In this document: positions 60,701 to 64,000 of the stretch, piece by piece
How positions within the stretch are numbered: position 1 is the stretch's first letter
How the letters are laid out: each line of letters starts with the position of its first letter
From: an uncultured Kordiimonas sp.
Lineage (GTDB): Bacteria; Pseudomonadota; Alphaproteobacteria; Sphingomonadales; Kordiimonadaceae
Direction of reading: 5' to 3'
DNA: 64,000 bases
Assembly: GCA_947500295.1 (NCBI GenBank)
Contig: CANMRM010000005.1
Coordinates: forward strand, 124,001 to 188,000
Notes under the pieces: generated by a model
The model's database searches: none
What the model was told of the DNA's origin: nothing
Seen by the model: the letters and a program-made list of their open reading frames with translations, nothing else
Position numbers and translations under genes: made by a program

Positions 60701-60956
60701 TCGCGCGCACACGCCTGAGCGGACCGCGCACCACCTTGCCAAACCGGCTTTCATCGCACAGTTCATTGACGAGTTCCGCCCCTGAAACAATCACCGTTTC
60801 CGACCCCATCATGTCCAGCCAGAAGATCGGACCCTGCTCTTCTGCAATCTTCATGAGGTTTTGCAAAGGGGCGTCCGGATCCACCGAGAGGATATTGCCA
60901 ACGATCGGCTTGCCGGGCGGCTTGGGGATCGGGTGCATGCGGTTCTTTTCGGCCAT
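57741..60956 (-). CDS. Self-sufficient cytochrome P450/P450 reductase (CYP102/P450BM3 type)
   Basis: A 1071-residue fusion. The P450 part (~1-460) has the I-helix AGHETTSG, ExxR in EALRLWP, and haem-ligand Cys in PFGNGKRACIGRQFA. The linker leads to an FMN domain (LYGSNLGTAEGFA) and an FAD/NADPH domain with RYYSISSSP, GPGTGIAPFRAFVQER and the C-terminal YVLDVWAGN. The match to P450BM3 is close (SRLTLDTIGLCGF-like core). The fatty-acid carboxylate contacts Arg47 and Tyr51 of BM3 are Ser52 and Ile56 here, while the Phe87 equivalent is kept in GDGLF. It should hydroxylate a fatty or related hydrophobic compound. The start at 60956 has GGAGA upstream. Confidence 0.93.
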   Translation of the reverse strand: MAEKNRMHPIPKPPGKPIVGNILSVDPDAPLQNLMKIAEEQGPIFWLDMMGSETVIVSGAELVNELCDESRFGKVVRGPLRRVRAIGGDGLFTGDSDDPTWAKAHNILMPTFSQKAMVDYLPMMVDIADQLMLKWERLNADEEIDVVRDMTGLTLDTIGLCGFDYRFNSFYREDFHPFIDALARTLETCMLQRGLPFEKVALRKRMQDLGDDVGFMNKLVDDIVRERRRGGGEQAQKDLLNFMLAGVDKVTGESLSDENIRYQINTFLIAGHETTSGLLSFTLYYLLNNPDVLKKAYAEVDEVLGNNIAASPTIAQIGHLEYTRAILMEALRLWPTAPAFSLAPYEDEMIGGKYKIKKGTFTTVLIPSLHRDKAYWGDNPEEFNPDNFLPDAEASRPDHAYKPFGNGKRACIGRQFAIQEAVLVLGMILQRFDLYDHKNYQLKIKETLSLKPDGFTIKVKLREGREREPVQAETAENATAPEAARRPKHGTKLTVLYGSNLGTAEGFARDIAQSGDINGFDTILAPLDDYAGKMPTEGAVLIVCASYNGAPPDNAVDFCEWLEAADSEAASGVSYTVFGCGSRDWASTFQTIPRMIDDRLEALGASRIAPRGEADAREDMDGEFHSWFDELFATIGDKFELGIDFSSPVDAQPLYKVEITDSVTANPIAMQAGTVAMKVLENRELQNHDGPNPSERSTRHIEIELPEGVAYEPGDHLCVVPINGEHTVSRALRRFGFDDDAYIRVDVTGGRRSPFPNGSTFSVKRLAQVCGELQAVASRKDAGILAAHTRCPKTKPQLDALAAPAADGEDLYRNEVFLKRKSILDLLEEFPACELPFEVFLEMVPWLSPRYYSISSSPKATPGRVSITVGVVEGPALSGNGEYHGVCSSYLAHANPGEEIQATVREPSANFRLPDDASKPVIMIGPGTGIAPFRAFVQERRALKKAGVDLGPAMLFFGCRDPEQDYLYRDELEAAASDGLIELHTAFSRSGPERVYVQDLVRQQGAQVWQMLEDGAIVYICGDGSAMEPDVKRTLAALYSEEKEVALEIADAWLDGLAKEGRYVLDVWAGN

Positions 60957-61056
60957 ACAGGGGTCTCCAGAAAACGGGTCTGTTCGGGGCTTACTCGTCA
61001 CACGCGCAGACGATACCACTTGGCAGTTTCACTGTATAGTGGCGCCCGGAATGAGC

Positions 61057-62145
61057 TTAGCGCGCAGTTGTTGGTGGTTGGTCTTTTGCTGATTTCCAGT
61101 TCTTCAGCAGTTCTTCGACAACCGCACCGCCAACACGGTATGCAGCTTCCAGCGACGGCAGGAAGCCTGCACCCGCAACATCGGCAGCAGGCCCCTCCCC
61201 ATTCAGGCTTTCCGCCGCGGATACGCCAGGATATTGCATCGAATAATTGCTGGCCGTGCGCAACAGAAGAACCCGTGAAAAATCGGTTTTTCCCACCCCG
61301 GAGAGATTGGACAGTGCATGCAGCGTGCCGCTGTCTTCCATGGCAGACGTCACAAATTCGGCTTTGCCTTCCGTCCAGTAAGGCATCCATTTGTTGGCCC
61401 ATTCATTCATCTTGGCGCCGTGCCAGTATGTCATCGCAGACAGCTGGTCGCCCTTCAACACAAACGGTGGACGCTGTGCGTTGGGAAACCCCTTGTAGTG
61501 AGCGCGCAGCTTTTGCATGCCCTGTGTGTCTTCCAGCGGCACATCTTTGCTGACCCTATAGGCCCAGTCGGTCAACCCGGGATTGAGGCGATACACATAG
61601 TTATCGCTGGCGGGCGGTGCGGGTTCTTCAAAGGGGTTATCGCGCCGAAGCGGAATATAGCCCGTTGGCCACCCCCCCGGCATTTCACGGGCGTCAATCT
61701 GGTGCGCAAGGTCACCGTCAACAACCCATTCGGCCCATGCGGCCGACCCCACCGAACCGTCAGCGGGGTCAATACCCGCGATGCCGGCGATCACCCAGTA
61801 AGCTTTGCTTAGATCGAACCGCTCATCCATCCCAAGGGCCATAATGGTCGCTGCCGCCTTGATGGTGCCAATACCGGTAACAATGCCAAGAACACCCTTG
61901 TCCCTGTTGATCCTCAAGGGTTGCCCGGTGAGCGGAAAGGCTAATTCCTCATCGAACGGAAACCGCTCAACCCAATACTGGAATTCGCCGGCGCCGTCCC
62001 CGGTTGCGGCACCTCGTTCGAACATGGTGACCACCACGACCTTGATCGGGATTGGCGCTGCCTGCTCACTCGCCTGAACTTGCGGCGCAAGCATACCAAA
62101 AATCAGGAACAATCTGAGAAGCCGGAGGACATTAGTCAGTTCCAA
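61057..62145 (-). CDS. Purine nucleoside permease (NUP family)
   Basis: A 362-residue protein with a Sec signal (LLRLFLIFGMLAPQVQASEQ). The family core begins IPIKVVVVTMFERGA and includes GIVTGIGTIKAAATIMALG, YWVIAGIAGIDPADGSVG and LLLRTASNYSMQYPG. NUP proteins are periplasmic nucleoside-binding/cleaving components best known from fungi and some proteobacteria. The start is TTG with AAAGGA upstream. An NCS2 purine transporter follows upstream of it in the same direction, 24 bases away, suggesting purine salvage. Confidence 0.85.
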   Translation of the reverse strand: MELTNVLRLLRLFLIFGMLAPQVQASEQAAPIPIKVVVVTMFERGAATGDGAGEFQYWVERFPFDEELAFPLTGQPLRINRDKGVLGIVTGIGTIKAAATIMALGMDERFDLSKAYWVIAGIAGIDPADGSVGSAAWAEWVVDGDLAHQIDAREMPGGWPTGYIPLRRDNPFEEPAPPASDNYVYRLNPGLTDWAYRVSKDVPLEDTQGMQKLRAHYKGFPNAQRPPFVLKGDQLSAMTYWHGAKMNEWANKWMPYWTEGKAEFVTSAMEDSGTLHALSNLSGVGKTDFSRVLLLRTASNYSMQYPGVSAAESLNGEGPAADVAGAGFLPSLEAAYRVGGAVVEELLKNWKSAKDQPPTTAR

Positions 62146-62169
62146 AGCGAATCCTTTCCAATAAACCCG

Positions 62170-63564
62170 TCAAAGGACGGCATAACGGGCCACAAACAGG
62201 GCCGCAATCACCACAGCGACAGGGTGAAGAGAGCGCGCGTCACCTTTGGCGATTTTGATCAAGACATGGGTGATAATGCCGACGCCAATACCGTTGGCTA
62301 TGCTGTAGGTAAATGGCATCAGCACAATCACCATAAACGCAGGTGCGGCAATTTCGAGCTCGCCGAAATCGATTTTTCTCACCGAACCAATCATCAGAAT
62401 GCCGACCATCACCAAGGCAGCTGATGTGGCGGAAACCGGAATGATGGCAACCAGCGGCGTGAGCAGAATGCTCGCCAAAAACAGTGTAGCAACCACAACG
62501 GCGGTCAGGCCGGTTTTGCCGCCTGCGGCAATACCACTGCCACTTTCGATGTAGGTTGTGGTTGTTGATGTGCCCAGCAAAGCGCCTGCTGTCGTCGCGA
62601 CAGCATCCGCCATCAGGGCACGGTTTACTCTCGGCAGGTTGCCGTTCTTGTCCAAAAAGCCGCCTTTGTCCGCCGTGCCATACAGGGTCCCGACCGTGTC
62701 GAGCAGGTCAACCATGGTGAAAGCCAGAATGATGAACAGGACATCAAAAACAGCACCAAGACCAAAAGCACCCGGCCCCCAAATAGCAGCAAAATCCAGC
62801 TGCAAAAAGGTGGCGCTCAAGTCAAAAGACGAGGCAACCATCTTGTCCGGCAAGGGTGTAAAACCAAGCCCCACACTGACAACCGTGACAGCCATAATAC
62901 CGACCAGTATGGCGCCGCCAACGCCCCACTGTGTGAGAAAAAGCATCAAAAACAGACCGGCAACAGTCAGAATAATGGTCGGCTCGGAAAAATCCCCGAA
63001 TTGAAGAATTTGAGGCGGTGCTGCAAGCACCAGACCAACCAGCTCTCCGGTCCCTGCACCTTCGTTGGCGTACAAAATATCGACAATCGGCCCCTGGTTG
63101 ATGTCCACAACACCCGCATTATTGAGACCAATGAGCGTGATGAACAGCCCGATCCCGGCGGGTATGGCGTGCCGAACGCCTGTTGGGATTGCACTCAATA
63201 TCGCCGCCCTGGCACCTGTCGCGGTCAATAGAATGAAGATCAGGCCGGAGATGAAGATAATAGCGAGCGCGCCCTGCCAAGCATAGCCTGCCTGCAAAAC
63301 AACCGTGTAGACAAAAAAGGCGCTAAGGCCCACACCCGGGGCCTGGGCAAAGGGATAATTTGCAAGCAGGCCGGAAAGCAGGCAGCCAATCGCCGCCGCA
63401 ATACAGGTGGCCACTGCCACCGCGCCAAAATCCATACCGGTTTGCGAAAGCAGGGAGGGACTTAGAACCACAATATACGCCATCGTTGAAAATGTGGTCA
63501 GCCCGGCAACAATTTCGCGCCAGATTGTGGTTTGATTTTCGGTCAGCCCGAATATATCGCGCAT
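62170..63564 (-). CDS. NCS2-family purine (hypoxanthine/guanine) permease, AzgA type
   Basis: A 464-residue transporter with 12-14 membrane segments. Landmarks: TTFSTMAYIVVLSPSLLSQTG at the N terminus, FAQAPGVGLSAFFVYTVV (the elevator substrate loop) and GSGIAAGGKTGLTAVVVA. It resembles AzgA/GhxP purine importers with proton symport. The start at 63564 is preferred for GGGGG upstream; an ATG 21 codons earlier adds a non-homologous basic leader. A GGGGCC hairpin (63578-63596) lies just before the Shine-Dalgarno and could influence initiation. It is probably cotranscribed with the NUP gene. Confidence 0.88.
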   Translation of the reverse strand: MRDIFGLTENQTTIWREIVAGLTTFSTMAYIVVLSPSLLSQTGMDFGAVAVATCIAAAIGCLLSGLLANYPFAQAPGVGLSAFFVYTVVLQAGYAWQGALAIIFISGLIFILLTATGARAAILSAIPTGVRHAIPAGIGLFITLIGLNNAGVVDINQGPIVDILYANEGAGTGELVGLVLAAPPQILQFGDFSEPTIILTVAGLFLMLFLTQWGVGGAILVGIMAVTVVSVGLGFTPLPDKMVASSFDLSATFLQLDFAAIWGPGAFGLGAVFDVLFIILAFTMVDLLDTVGTLYGTADKGGFLDKNGNLPRVNRALMADAVATTAGALLGTSTTTTYIESGSGIAAGGKTGLTAVVVATLFLASILLTPLVAIIPVSATSAALVMVGILMIGSVRKIDFGELEIAAPAFMVIVLMPFTYSIANGIGVGIITHVLIKIAKGDARSLHPVAVVIAALFVARYAVL

Positions 63565-63671
63565 AAATCCCCCGATTGGGGCCAACCCACGGCCCCTTCC
63601 CTCCCGGGATACTGAATTAACCGGCATCCTAATTCAAGGCAGCATATGGACGATGCCCTGGAAACCAGGTC

Positions 63672-64000
63672 CTAGTCCCGTCTCTCCAGATCATCGGCCA
63701 TCCGGGCATTCGCCGGTGGTTGTGTCCAGATAGTGCGACCACTGTTCTGTTCTGTTTCGTATTGCCGAAAAAATCGCTCGAGCTCGCCGATAATTTTGTC
63801 CTGAACTTGTTGTCGCGGCGGAATCGACGCACGTTGCTCACCCAACGGATGCGCCAGATCGTACCAAAGGTCAAACGGTGCGGCGGCATCCCGCTGGTAG
63901 CGGCGAACAAGCTTCCAGCGCCCGTCCGTTGCCATGCGGCTGTTGCCGCGTTCCGCAAATTGCATGGTACGCCACCCTGCAGACCGCTCCCCGGCCAGTA
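63672..64000 (-). CDS. Sulfatase, C-terminal end (partial at the window edge)
   Basis: The last ~108 residues of a larger reverse-strand gene; the frame is open to the window end (GERSAGWRTMQFAERG precedes the visible ATG). RMATDGRWKLVRRYQRD and DLWYDLAHPLGEQ match the C-terminal domain of alkaline-phosphatase-superfamily sulfatases. The catalytic formylglycine motif lies outside the window. Substrate unknown. Confidence 0.78.
   Translation of the reverse strand, partial: LAGERSAGWRTMQFAERGNSRMATDGRWKLVRRYQRDAAAPFDLWYDLAHPLGEQRASIPPRQQVQDKIIGELERFFRQYETEQNSGRTIWTQPPANARMADDLERRD

Noticed and set aside
1-64000. CRISPR arrays, tRNA, rRNA and toxin-antitoxin pairs
   Set aside because: No regularly spaced direct repeats, cloverleaf-like sequences, rRNA signatures or paired small genes of that type were seen.

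Overview
The window reads as an ordinary stretch of chromosome from a free-living, probably marine, alphaproteobacterium. The evidence for the class is indirect: two PAS_5-type proteins, a Bfr/Bfd pair, TrhO, a TIGR01777 protein, and a moderate GC content with many GTG and TTG starts. Heavy investment in exported peptidases recalls Kordiimonas- or Hyphomonas-like genomes, but that placement is inference. No rRNA, tRNA, CRISPR array, prophage or intact insertion sequence was recognised; a short IS5-type transposase scrap is the only mobile trace.

Layout. 1-3.2 kb: the tail of a hybrid histidine kinase, a cold-shock protein with a structured leader, an SDR39U1/TIGR01777 protein and RluA. 3.2-6.4 kb: a reverse-strand group of ATP-grasp ligase, HAD phosphatase and PseG-like protein that resembles a piece of a surface-sugar pathway. 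6.4-9.4 kb: a KefF/KefC-type potassium efflux pair and a PAS_5 protein. 9.5-14.3 kb: an S9 peptidase, amidohydrolase and M24 peptidase cluster. 14.4-15.7 kb: the IS scrap, a GFA-family protein and an exported RidA-like protein. 15.7-20.2 kb: an archaic (Csu/SCPU) chaperone-usher pilus operon. 20.5-30 kb: envelope proteins, an OPT transporter, a MATE pump, MipA/OmpV, an iodotyrosine-deiodinase-like flavoprotein and a membrane-anchored beta-lactamase-fold protein.

30-41 kb: an AlkA-type glycosylase, a DUF442 protein, oligopeptidase B, aminopeptidase P, an M23 peptidase, a membrane AraC regulator, OsmC, GST and TrhO. 40.8-41.6 kb: convergent bfr and bfd sharing a terminator, with a Fur-like palindrome upstream of bfd. 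41.8-48.7 kb: a GT4 glycosyltransferase, a membrane protein, PAS_5, SlyX, an exported unknown with a cupin, a YjiH permease and an MBL hydrolase. 48.8-52.9 kb: another S9 peptidase and a large lipoprotein joining a thioredoxin-like fold, haem c, a PHM-type copper monooxygenase and EF-hands. 53.6-57.7 kb: a tightly coupled array of four short membrane-anchored paralogs with an exported metallophosphoesterase and a DUF2834-like protein, the best candidate here for an undescribed system. 57.7-64 kb: a CYP102-type self-sufficient P450, a purine nucleoside permease, an NCS2 purine transporter and the end of a sulfatase.

How the genes work together. Much of the window concerns extracellular or periplasmic peptide use: three S9 enzymes, two M24 enzymes, an amidohydrolase, an M23 enzyme and OPT uptake. 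Purine uptake (NUP with NCS2), iron storage and release (Bfr/Bfd), electrophile defence (KefF/KefC, GST, GFA, OsmC) and surface attachment (Csu pilus) are the other themes. Functional statements rest on motif reading and family knowledge; no database search was run.
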